A stretch of DNA of 64,000 nt from assembly GCA_029215795.1 (NCBI GenBank), contig JARDYH010000007.1:97293263-97357262 (forward strand). The letters run 5' to 3'. Under the pieces are notes generated by a model. It was not told the origin of the DNA. It saw nothing but the letters and a program-made list of their open reading frames with translations, and made no database searches. Origin of the DNA: Anniella stebbinsi. Lineage: Eukaryota > Chordata > Lepidosauria > Squamata > Anniellidae. The position numbers were made by a program, and so were the translations under genes. This document shows positions 56,169 to 64,000 of this stretch, piece after piece. Numbering within the stretch: position 1 is the stretch's first letter; each line of letters opens with the position of its first letter.

Positions 56169-59100
56169 ATGTGTCTGGGAGCACCAATATCTGTTGTGTG
56201 GGGCAGAGGGAGATATGGCGATAGAAGGGCGAAATGCCGTTACAGGGGAAGGAGAAATGGATATTTAATACCCATCTCACCTTCCAGTCGCCCTGCTACC
56301 CCGGAGATCTTGGGGAACGATTCAGGCCACCCACAGAACCTTTCCTTGCTCCTATGCAATGCCAGGTCGGTTAAAAACAAAACAAGCATAATCTTTGACC
56401 TCCTCACAGAAGAGGAGGCCAACCTGGCATGCTTCACGGAGACCTGGCTGGGAGATGACAGTGGCCCGACATGGGCTCAGGCTCTCCCAGCTGGGTACTG
56501 TGTTAGTGAGCAGGTGAGGGAAAGTGGGCGGGGGGGGGGCAGAGTAGCTGTGGTCTACAAAAACCATCTTAACCTGACCAGACATCCTGCCCGGCAACTG
56601 AATCACATCGAGTGTGTGTACCTGAGTCTGAAGACCAGGGATAGACTAGGGATTCTGTTAGTGTACCAGCCACCCCGCTGCCTATCAGACTCCCTGGCCG
56701 AGCTCAAGGAACTGGTCTCGGAGCTGGTGTTGGATTCGCCCAGGCTCTTGGTCCTGGGTGATTTCAACATCCCATTCGAGGCCGGCTTATCAGGTGGAGC
56801 TCGGGAGTTCATGGCATCCATGACAAACATGGGCCTATCCCAATTGGTCTCTGGACCCACACATTCAGCAGGTCACGCCCTCGATGCTGTTTTCAGTTCC
56901 GAACAGACGGATCTGTGGGCGGAGGTACTGAATACCTCCGAATTGTCATGGACAGACCATTTTCTGGTCAGAGTTAGTATCATGGCCAACACCCTTCCCT
57001 GCAGGGGTGGCAGACCTATTAAGATGGTCTGCCCTCGAAGGCTGATGGATCCTTCTGGATTCCAGAAAGCCTTGGAGGGTTCCATGGCTGGTATCGTCGA
57101 CGATCCTGTAGAAGCCCTGGTCAGTAGATGGAATGAAGACCTAACTAGGGCTAGCGACACAATCGCCCCCAAACGTCCTCTCCGGCCCACTTCTAATAGG
57201 GCGCCCTGGTATACAGAAGACCTCAGGGAGTTGAAGCGGAAAGGATGACGACTGGAGCGCCGATGGCGGAAAACTCGACTTATATCCGACAAGACACGAC
57301 ATAGAGAACATCTTCGTTTCTATGGAGTGGCAATACGTGCAGCGAAGAAAGCTTTCTTCTCTGTACGCATTGCGTCTACGAATTCACATCCAGCAGAACT
57401 GTTCAGGGTGGTGAGGGGTCTAACTCAGGCTCCTTCTCCCCTGAATCCGATTTTAGAGCCTTCGGCAGTTCGCTGCGATGCCTTTAACGATCATTTCTCA
57501 GATAAAATCTCTTGGATAAGAGCCGACTTAGACGCCATTGTTATAGCAGAGGTTGACATTGGAGTGTCCAGTGACTCCGTGAGTAGGATTACACTTGATC
57601 AGTTTCAGTTAGTGAGTACCGAGGATGTGGACAAGGTACTTGGATGTGTGAGGAAGACGACTTGCCCTCTCGATCCCTGTCCTTCCTGGCTGGTCGTCAA
57701 GGGAGGAAATGCAGTTAGATCACCTCTACAGCATATCATTAATGCATCTCTCAGGGAGGGGAGCTTTCCATCATGTTTAAAAGAGGCGGTGGTAAGGCCG
57801 CTTCTAAAAAAGCCCTCCCCGGATCGCCTGGACCTTAATAACTACAGGCCTGTATCAAATCTTCCGTTTTGGGGCAAGGTGATCGAGAGGGCAGTTGCTT
57901 TTCAATTCCAGGTAGTCTTGGATGACACCGATTTTCTAGACCCATTTCAAACTGGCTTCAGGGCGGGATACGGAGTTGAGAACGCTTTGGTCGCCTTAGT
58001 GGATGATCTACGCCTTAGTATCGTCAGGGGGAGTGTGTCCCTGCTGGTACTCCTGGACCTCTCAGCGGCTTTCGATACCATCGACCATGGTATCCTTCTG
58101 GAGCGCCTGGGGGAATTGGGGATCGGGGGCACTGTGCTTCAGTGGTTCCAGTCCTATCTCTCGGGCAGGTTCCAGATGGTGATGCTTGGAGATAGCTGCT
58201 CTTCAAAAAAGGAGCTGCTATGTGGTGTACCACAAGGTGCCATCCTTTCCCCAATGCAGTTTAACATTTACATGAAACCACTGGGAGAGATCATCCGGAG
58301 GCATGGGGCAGGGTGCTATCAATACGCTGATGACACCCAAATATATTTCTCTATGCCTTCGACAACATCGTCAGCTAAGGATAGTGTGTCTCCTCTGAAT
58401 GAATGCTTGGAGGTGGTAATGGGCTGAATGAGGAAAAACAAACTGAAACTGAATCCAGACAAGACGGAGGTGCTTGCTGTCAAAGGCCCCAACCTGGGTC
58501 TGGAGGTGTGTCAACCAGTTCTGGATGGGGTTACACCCCCCCTGAAAGACTGTGTTCGCAGCTTGGGGGTACTCCTGGATCCGTCGCTCCAGATGACAGC
58601 CCAGATTGATGCGACGGCCAGGAGTGCCTACTATCAGCTTTGGCTGATACGCCAGCTGCGCCCCTTTCTAGAGTTGGAAGACCTAAAGACGGTAGTGCAC
58701 GCACTGGTAACTTCGAGGCTCGACTTCTGCAATGCGCTGTACATAGGGCTACCTTTGTGCCTAGTCCGGAAACTTCAACTTGTTCAAAATATGGCAGCCA
58801 GGTTGGTCACCGGTACACCTAGGGGTGATCACATCACACCAGTTTTAAAATTGCTTCATTGGCTGCCAATCAGTTTCCGGGCGAAGTATAAAGTGTTGGT
58901 TATTACCTTTAAAGCCCTACATGGTTTGGGTCCAGGGTACCTGCGGGATCGCCTTCTCCTGTACAATCCGCCCCACACACTTAGGTCCTCTGGGAAGAAC
59001 TTACTCAAGCCAGCCAGAACTAGGCTGGCGAGTGTTACCCAGAGGACCTTTTCTTCCATCGCTCCCAGACTATGGAATGGTCTGTCGGAGGAGGTTAGAC

Positions 59101-59177
59101 AAATTGACAGTCTTCATGAATTTAAGAGAGTCATGAAGACTGTTCTCTTCCAACAGGCCTATCCAGATGAATTTTAG
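56169..59177 (+). pseudogene. L2-D endonuclease-reverse transcriptase, one frame with two TGA stops
   Basis: A single frame of ~1,002 codons. Start MCLGAPIS at 56,169 is kept in L2-B and L2-C. Endonuclease (residues ~55-330): LLCNARSVKNK, CFTETWLGDD (catalytic Glu), LLVYQPPR, VLGDFNIPFEA, SWTDHFLV. First TGA at 57,246. RT: LLKKPSPDRLDLNNYRPVS (57,807), LDLSAAFDTIDHGILLERL, LQWFQSYLSGR, CGVPQGAILSPMQFNIYMKP, QYADDTQIY with the catalytic Asp pair at 58,329-58,334. Second TGA at 58,425, just before MRKNKLKLNPDKTEVL. C-terminus: SRLDFCNALYIGLPL, WNGLSEEVRQIDSL, LFQQAYPDEF, stop at 59,175. All catalytic residues are present and no frameshift is seen. The two nonsense codons make it inactive in this allele. 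Confidence 0.93.
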
Positions 59178-59330
59178 GATGTTTATAATGTTGTATTGTT
59201 CTCTTGTTTTTTTAAAATTTTAACTGTTGTGATTTTTATGTTTATATTGTTGTTGTTCCCCGCCTCGATCCGGAGGGAGAGGCGGGTTACAAATAATAAT
59301 AATAATAATAATAATTATTATTATTATTAT

Positions 59331-60181
59331 TTGATTGCGTGGAATGGCCAGCACTTAAAATAATTTTGAAAACATTTGGGCTTGGAGTGAAATTTATGGG
59401 AGTGATGGATCAACTGTATAAAAATAATAAAGCAGAAATAATGGTTAATGATGGGTTAACGCAACAGATTATACTAGCCCGAGGAACAAGACAAGGTTGC
59501 CCACTTTCACCGATCTTATTTGCGATAGTGATAGAAATTTTGGCAAATGTTATAAGGGAGGATTCAAGATTGAAGGGGATAAGAGGGAAGGAGAAGATGA
59601 AAAAAAAATATGTTTGCGGATGACACATTACTGACATTAGAAGATCCCCTGAAGGTAGGGGAGCTGATTAAAGAGCATTTGAGAGAATTCGGGGAGATTA
59701 CTGGTTTACAAGTCAATTGGGGGAAGTCAGAAATGATGTTATTTAATTATAATAAAGAGGAGATGGAGGAAGGTAAAGTAAAGTTAGGTCTTAGGCTTAA
59801 AAATGTAGTACATTATTTAGGAGTTAATATTGCAAAAGATTTAGATAGGTTAGAGGAAATTAATTTTGCAAGTTTGAAAAAACAGGTAGGGGAAAAGTTA
59901 GAGGTATATAGAAAATTAAAACATACTTGGTTTGGTAGAATAGCAATTATAAAAATGAAAATATTACCTAAGATTAATTTTTTGTTTAGAATGCTACCGA
60001 TTAAAATATCGGATGCAGAGTTAAAGTGTTGGCAAAATATGATTAATGCTTATTGCAACGGAGATAAGAGAGCTAGGATTAATAAAGGGCTTTGGTATAA
60101 AACGCAAAAGAATGGAGGTTTGGGACTTCCAAATATAAAGAATTATTATAGTGCTAATCAGTTAAGATATGTTATAAATAG
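59331..60181 (+). mobile_element. L1-2, inverted segment, second part
   Basis: Resumes with FDCVEWPALKIILKTFGLGVK, RGTRQGCPLSPILFAIVIE, then FADDTLLTLEDP (59,613), LQVNWGKSEMMLFNYN, RKLKHTWFGRIAIIKMKILP and GLGLPNIKNYYSANQLRYVI. A frame change lies near 59,610 (A-run). At 60,181 the L1 sequence GTTATAAATAG is cut by the hAT terminus; L1-1 shows that the L1 should continue (ATAAATAGTATAG), so more L1 is expected beyond the hAT. Confidence 0.9.
60174..60181. repeat. Predicted 8-bp hAT target site (left copy)
   Basis: ATAAATAG immediately before the TAGGGGTG terminus fits the hAT target consensus nTnnnnAn. The right copy would lie outside the window. A shift by one base (TAAATAGT) is possible because the junction base is T in both. 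Confidence 0.6.
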
Positions 60182-60192
60182 TAGGGGTGTGC

Positions 60193-60343
60193 ATCGGATC
60201 GGATCCGATCCACGATCCGAATCCGATCCGCCCCAAAAATCGGAAAATCCGATCCGATCCGATCCGATACACCATCCGATCCGATCCGATCCGATCCGGC
60301 GAGGTCCGATCCGGATCGGATCGGATCGGCGGATCGGACGCCA
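60193..60343. repeat. Subterminal CCGAT/ATCGG array with 18-bp perfect palindrome
   Basis: More than twenty ATCCG or CGGAT pentamers in 150 bp on both strands. CCGATCCGATCCGATCCG (60,281-60,298) pairs perfectly with 60,312-60,329 across a 13-nt loop. hAT elements commonly carry clustered subterminal motifs bound by the transposase BED finger; here that role is inferred. Confidence 0.9.
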
Positions 60344-60354
60344 TTTTAAATGCG

Positions 60355-61427
60355 TTTTTCCCATAGCAAAGTATTGTTGTTTTACAAAAACGCCTATAAC
60401 TTTTTCATTTTTAACGACAGAAGGATGAAACTTGGGCACATTGTACACTGGTTAGGGATAGGTATCTGTGAGAAATTTCAGAAAGATTGGTGCATGCAGT
60501 TTGTGGCAATTAATTTTTTAATAAATAACATGGAATGCCTATAACTCGGTCATTTTTAAAGTTACACACATGAAACTTTGCCACATTGTAGGTGGAACCT
60601 TGGGACCCACGTGTGTGAAATCCCAGAACCGTGGGTGCTTGCCTGGTGTGGCAATGAATTTTTGAAAAATGGGTAGTAGTGGGGTAAATGCAGTTATGCC
60701 TCCCATGTTTTTATTTTTAAAGATACAAACAGGACACTTCGGCACATTACAGGGAACACTTCCCTTGATATGTGTGTAAAATTTCAGACAGCTAGCTCCA
60801 GGCATGTGTTGGCAATGAATTGTTGAAAATTGGGTAGCAGTGGGGTAAAATACAGTTTTGCCTCCCATTTTTTTATTTTCAAAGATACAAACGGGAAACT
60901 TTGGCACATTGCAGGGAACACTTCACTTCAAATGTGTGTGAAATTTCCGGAAGCTAGGTGCAACATTTTAGTGGGAAACGAACATTTATTCATGGCATTT
61001 CACATGGGATTTATGGGTTGGTTTGAAGAGCTACAAAGCTCTAACTCGCTCACATGGCACAGGACCTATGCCCGCTCAAACGCTGGAAATTTCACAAACT
61101 TTGGTGCAATGCTTTAGTGGGAAAACAAAGGTTTATGCATGGCATTTCACATGGGATTTATGGGTTGGTTTTAAGAGCTACAAAACTCTAACTCGCTCAC
61201 ATGGCACAGGACCTATGCCCGCTCAAACGCTGGAAATTTCACAAACTTTGGTGCAATGCTTTAGTGGGAAAACAAAGGTTTATGCATGGCATTTCACATG
61301 GGATTTATGGGTTGGTTTTAAGAGCTACAAAACTCTAACTCGCTCACATGGCACAGGACCTATGCCCGCTCAAACGCTGGAAATTTCACAAACTTTGGTG
61401 CAATGCTTTAGTGGGAAAACAAAGGTT
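60355..61427 (+). repeat. ~147-bp tandem array inside the hAT
   Basis: Clear units start at GTGGGAAA: 60,971-61,116 (146 bp), 61,117-61,263 (147) and 61,264-61,410 (147), with a 17-bp stub after. The last two units look identical. Upstream (60,355-60,970) are about four older units of 145-165 bp sharing AAAGATACAAAC, GAAACTTTGGCACATTG, GTGTGTGAAATTTC and GGCAATGAATT. The 49-residue repeat read through in one frame is a by-product of 147 being divisible by three. Confidence 0.9.
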
Positions 61428-61565
61428 AAACTTTATTATTTTAAACCTTCAGGAAAGGGAGGGGGAGGCTGTGTTTGTGTGTCTGTGTTTGACAGCTTGA
61501 TCCACCAATTGTGCTTTAGAATACATGACTGAATCACCCAATCCTGTGAAGACTTTCTTCAGCCT

Positions 61566-61602
61566 CCAATCGCAATGCTGGAGGAGGGCACCAGTATATA
61601 TT
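61566..61602 (+). promoter_or_regulatory. Candidate hAT transposase promoter (CCAAT and TATA)
   Basis: CCAAT at 61,566-61,570 and TATATATT at 61,595-61,602, followed by a GC-rich stretch where transcription could begin at about 61,625-61,635. This leaves a 5' UTR of roughly 440 nt with a (CT)n(GT)n run at 61,911-61,958. Position upstream of the only large open frame is the main support. Confidence 0.45.
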
Positions 61603-62067
61603 CTCTCAGCCCTGCCCTTCTGGCTCTTTGTGGGTTGAACGTGGAGGAGATTAGGGAGTGTTTTGGAGCTGTGTTGGAGAGACTGTATTGATTTGATTGC
61701 ATTTGGAGGTGGTTTTGAGGAGTTTCTGATCTTTTACTTCAGCTTTTCTTGTTCTCTCTCTTGGCTTTCCTTTCTCTCTTGCCTTTCCTTTCTTAGATAG
61801 CACGTTTGTTTGTCTGTGAGTTCAGTTTGTCTTTGCAGTGAGTGTGTTTGTTTGTTCTACTTTCGCTTTCTGAAAAAAACTCAAAAAAATAATAAAAAAA
61901 TATTTCTATCCTCTCTCTCTCTCTCTCTCTTTCTCTGTGTGTGTGTGTGTGTGTGTGCGCGCTTGTGAGTGAGTGTGTGTTGCTGGGCTGTGTAGCCTGC
62001 TGCTACAAACACAAAAAAAGTCAGCAAAGCACACACTTACACAAAAATAAATAATAATAAAAATAAA

Positions 62068-64000
62068 ATGAAGCGTGGCACTCAAAGGGGGGGTGCTCCC
62101 AAGGCAGCATTTGGGAGAGGCCGCTCTGGGCATGGCGCTGCTGCTGCTGGGACCAGCAGCAGGCAGCCTACTTCCACACCCCCAGTTAAACTGAGGCGTT
62201 CTCCACTGGGGCAGCAGAAGCAGGCAGAGGCAACTCAAAGTAGTGCCTGCAGGGCACTCTTTCAGCAACATGAGGCAGGTGCTGGGAGCAGCAGTGGGCA
62301 TGAAGAAGGAGCACTATATCCAGCTCCTTCTTTGGTGGGTGAGCCTGTGAACCCGCTGACTGATCTTTTCCCAGATCTTGTGGAAGTCAGCGAGGTTCAG
62401 AGTGAGGAGGAGGACTCTGATGTGGGGCAAGAGGAAGAGCAGGCAGCACCAGAGACTTACTCTCCACAATCCGTCCTCTCTTCCACTCATTCCCTTGCTC
62501 CTGAGGTGACACCACAGAGCGAAGGCGCCGGCAGGCCGTCTGTGTCACCCCAGAAGCGACAGGCAAGCAAGGTGTGGGACCACTTTGAGGTGGCAGTGGA
62601 TTCCCGCTTTGCTGTCTGTCGCCACTGCAAGATGTCAGTGAGCAGGGGAAAAATGCCAGGCCACTTCACCACCACGAACCTCACCCGCCACATGCAGAGG
62701 CACCACCAGTCTGTTTTGCTTGGGACCGAGGCGGGCACCTCGCAGCAGACTGGTGCTAGCGGCAAGGGCAAGCAGAAGGCTCCTGCAACTTCTGCCAGCT
62801 CTCGACCTCCCATCCCCAAGAGGCTTCGCCAGGCCACCATGGAAGAGATGGGGTGGGGGAAGTATGGAGCCACAAGGTGGCGTTTTCCAGCGCCCAACCA
62901 GATCACCAATTGCATCGGTGAGATGGTGGCGTTGGATGACCAGCCATTCAGCCTCGTCGAGAACGCAGGCTTCAAGAGGCTGATGGCTCTTGTGGTTCCA
63001 TACTACAAGCCGCCGTGTCGCACCACCCTGAGCAGGCGTGTGGTGCCCTCCCTGTACCAGGCATGCAGGGAGTTAGTTCTGGGTCGTCTGTGCCAGGCAG
63101 AGGCACAGAAGGTGCACTTCACTTCGGACATCTGGTCCAGCGAAGGAGGAGTGCACGCTTACCTGTCCCTGACGGCTCACTGGTGGGGAGCCTCAGGGCA
63201 GGAAGCACCCAGGACTTCTGGGACTGGGAAGGAGGGCTGCCGCTGGGCCCTCCTTCATACCGCAGTCATGGACCAGTCCCACACGGCGGAGGAGATTACG
63301 GAGGCCATGAACCGCATGGTGGCAGGGTGGCTGGGCGGGCACCAGCACACCCGCGGTTACATGGTCACGGACGGGGGAGCCAATATGCTGAAGGCGGTGC
63401 GCGATGGCGGATTTGAGGGCATCCGCTGCATCGCGCACGTCTTCAACCTGGTCGTCAGGGATGGCCTTGGAGGCAGCAAGGCCCCTCTCCCTCCCCAAAT
63501 CCGTAATCTCCTAGAGAGCTGCAGGAAGGTGGCTGGGCATTTCCACCACAGCGTGAAGGGCAGTCGGTTGCTGCGGGAGAAGCAGCAGGAGCTGGGACTT
63601 CCGCAGCACCGGCTAGTGCAGGACGTGGCAACACGTTGGAACTCCACCTACCACATGCTCGAGCGTATGGTGGAGCAACAGCGTGTTGTCCACGAGATGT
63701 TCAGGGTCGGGGACATTGGCATCCAGGCCCCACTGTCCAGGCAGCAGTGGGAGGCCATGTCCCAGCTTCTGGTGGTCCTCAAGCCGTTCCTTGAGGCCAC
63801 CGAGACCCTGAGCAGCAGCACTGCCCTTCTCAGCCAGGTGCTCCCCGTGGCCAGGCATCTCCAGAATCAGATGGGCGAGTTTCTGGAGGCCGGGGATGCC
63901 GTCACCGGCAGGCGCTTCCTGCCAGAGGTGCGGGAAGTGGTGACGAGGCTGAGGGAAAGCCTATCCCGCCGGGTCCAGCCTCTCTACAACGAGAGGCAGT
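62068..64000 (+). CDS. hAT transposase with BED zinc finger, intact but 3'-incomplete in window
   Basis: Cuts and pastes hAT elements with 8-bp target duplication; it would act in the nucleus. The frame is open for 644 codons with no stop up to the last base. Start ATG 62,068 is the first in frame after a TAG at 61,993. Residues 1-170 are Ala/Gln/Ser-rich with an acidic patch (from residue 112, SEEEDSDVGQEEE). BED finger: Cys184, Cys187, His208, His212/213 (CRHC, LTRH). Then QPFSLVENAGFKRLM (about 292-306), catalytic Asp354 in FTSDIWSS, second catalytic Asp435 in VTDGGANM, Cys454-x2-His457 (CIAH), and ATRWNSTYHML with Trp524 of the all-helical insertion domain, followed by LLVVLKPFLEATETLSS. 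The third catalytic acid (Glu) and the hATC dimerisation domain should lie beyond the edge. Coding part is GC-rich in contrast to the AT-rich 5' region. It might instead be a domesticated gene, but the adjacent TIR argues for a transposon. Confidence 0.92.
   Translation, partial: MKRGTQRGGAPKAAFGRGRSGHGAAAAGTSSRQPTSTPPVKLRRSPLGQQKQAEATQSSACRALFQQHEAGAGSSSGHEEGALYPAPSLVGEPVNPLTDLFPDLVEVSEVQSEEEDSDVGQEEEQAAPETYSPQSVLSSTHSLAPEVTPQSEGAGRPSVSPQKRQASKVWDHFEVAVDSRFAVCRHCKMSVSRGKMPGHFTTTNLTRHMQRHHQSVLLGTEAGTSQQTGASGKGKQKAPATSASSRPPIPKRLRQATMEEMGWGKYGATRWRFPAPNQITNCIGEMVALDDQPFSLVENAGFKRLMALVVPYYKPPCRTTLSRRVVPSLYQACRELVLGRLCQAEAQKVHFTSDIWSSEGGVHAYLSLTAHWWGASGQEAPRTSGTGKEGCRWALLHTAVMDQSHTAEEITEAMNRMVAGWLGGHQHTRGYMVTDGGANMLKAVRDGGFEGIRCIAHVFNLVVRDGLGGSKAPLPPQIRNLLESCRKVAGHFHHSVKGSRLLREKQQELGLPQHRLVQDVATRWNSTYHMLERMVEQQRVVHEMFRVGDIGIQAPLSRQQWEAMSQLLVVLKPFLEATETLSSSTALLSQVLPVARHLQNQMGEFLEAGDAVTGRRFLPEVREVVTRLRESLSRRVQPLYNERQ

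Larger units (their letters stand above)
55651..59330 (+). mobile_element. Young, nearly intact L2 LINE (L2-D) inserted in L1-2
   Basis: 3.68 kb: four tandem 5' monomers (55,651-56,163), one long ORF from 56,169 to 59,177, a ~80-bp UTR, the CCCGCCTC/GAGGCGGG stem (59,259-59,286) and an (AAT)n/(ATT)n tail. Interrupts the L1 RT between codons LDI- and -FDCVEW, with loss of about five target bases and no evident duplication. The only coding defects I find are two TGA codons. Confidence 0.95.
60182..64000 (+). mobile_element. Autonomous hAT DNA transposon, running off the right edge
   Basis: Inserted in L1-2. Order: terminal sequence TAGGGGTGTGCATCGGAT, subterminal CCGAT/ATCGG array, ~147-bp tandem array, promoter candidate, 5' UTR, BED-hAT transposase frame open to the last base. 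That the terminus, the arrays and the gene belong to one element is inferred from their order and from the lack of other boundaries between them. The right TIR and the end of the gene are outside the window. Confidence 0.82.

Noticed and set aside
55571..56280. Long minus-strand frames up to 210 codons with repeated Ser/Pro/Leu blocks
   Set aside because: Antisense shadows of the GC-rich L2-D 5' monomers.
61117..61410. CRISPR-like array
   Set aside because: The repeats are directly adjacent 147-bp units without spacers, in a vertebrate genome.
61023..61532. 169-codon frame with 49-residue repeats
   Set aside because: It is a read-through of the 147-bp tandem array, whose period is a multiple of three. 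No start context and no protein character; it lies upstream of the real transposase gene.

Overview
The window looks like a repeat-dense intergenic or intronic segment of a squamate reptile (lizard or snake) genome. The evidence is the company its repeats keep: CR1 elements ending in the usual ATTCTATGAT-like terminus, several L2-clade LINEs with short-period microsatellite tails, reptile-type L1 elements, a tRNA-Ala-derived SINE, many short hAT-like MITEs, an old retroviral env fragment and abundant dinucleotide and trinucleotide arrays. I found no convincing host protein-coding gene, no RNA gene and no CRISPR array. Species assignment below squamate level is not possible from what I can see.

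Layout. 1-1,840: two L2 pieces on the minus strand, one inserted in the tail of the other. 3.7-6.0 kb: two MITE remnants and a CR1 3' piece. 5.97-10.09 kb: a nearly full-length CR1 (plus), followed by a second CR1 ORF1 fragment and L2 3' ends. 11.3-19 kb: mostly unassigned DNA with MITEs, a tRNA-Ala SINE and an esterase-type LINE ORF1 fragment. 19.1-20.4 kb: L2 5' half. 21.8-23.3 kb: two MITEs. 25.5-28.7 kb: CR1 3' piece, then a decayed endogenous retrovirus (LTR-like promoter region and broken env, minus) that carries a fold-back MITE. 29.3-31.9 kb: MITE, L1 scrap, L2 RT copy with a 360-codon open frame. 32.5-39.0 kb: an old CR1 that took a fold-back MITE (exact 8-bp duplication) and a complete 5.55-kb L1 (minus). 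40.1-43.8 kb: nearly full-length L2 (plus). 44-52.5 kb: L2, CR1 and MITE fragments.

52.5-64.0 kb is a deeply nested stack: a CR1 was hit by an L1 that carries a 5' inversion; that L1 was hit by a young, almost intact L2 with four tandem 5' monomers; and, at 60,182, by a hAT DNA transposon that runs off the right edge. The hAT has a TAGGGGTGTGCA terminus, a dense palindromic CCGAT/ATCGG subterminal array, a diverged-to-perfect ~147-bp tandem array, a CCAAT/TATA promoter candidate and, from 62,068 to the last base, a BED-finger hAT transposase reading frame with no stop codon. This is the most striking item in the window and could be a recently active element.

How things work together: CR1, L2 and L1 are autonomous LINEs, each coding for an endonuclease and reverse transcriptase that copies its own RNA at a nick. 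The MITEs have no genes and would depend on a hAT-type transposase such as the one at the right end. Across the L2 copies a stem just upstream of the microsatellite tail is kept by paired substitutions, which suggests that it is the RNA handle read by the L2 reverse transcriptase. All identifications are by eye from translated motifs and repeat comparison within the window; no database was searched.
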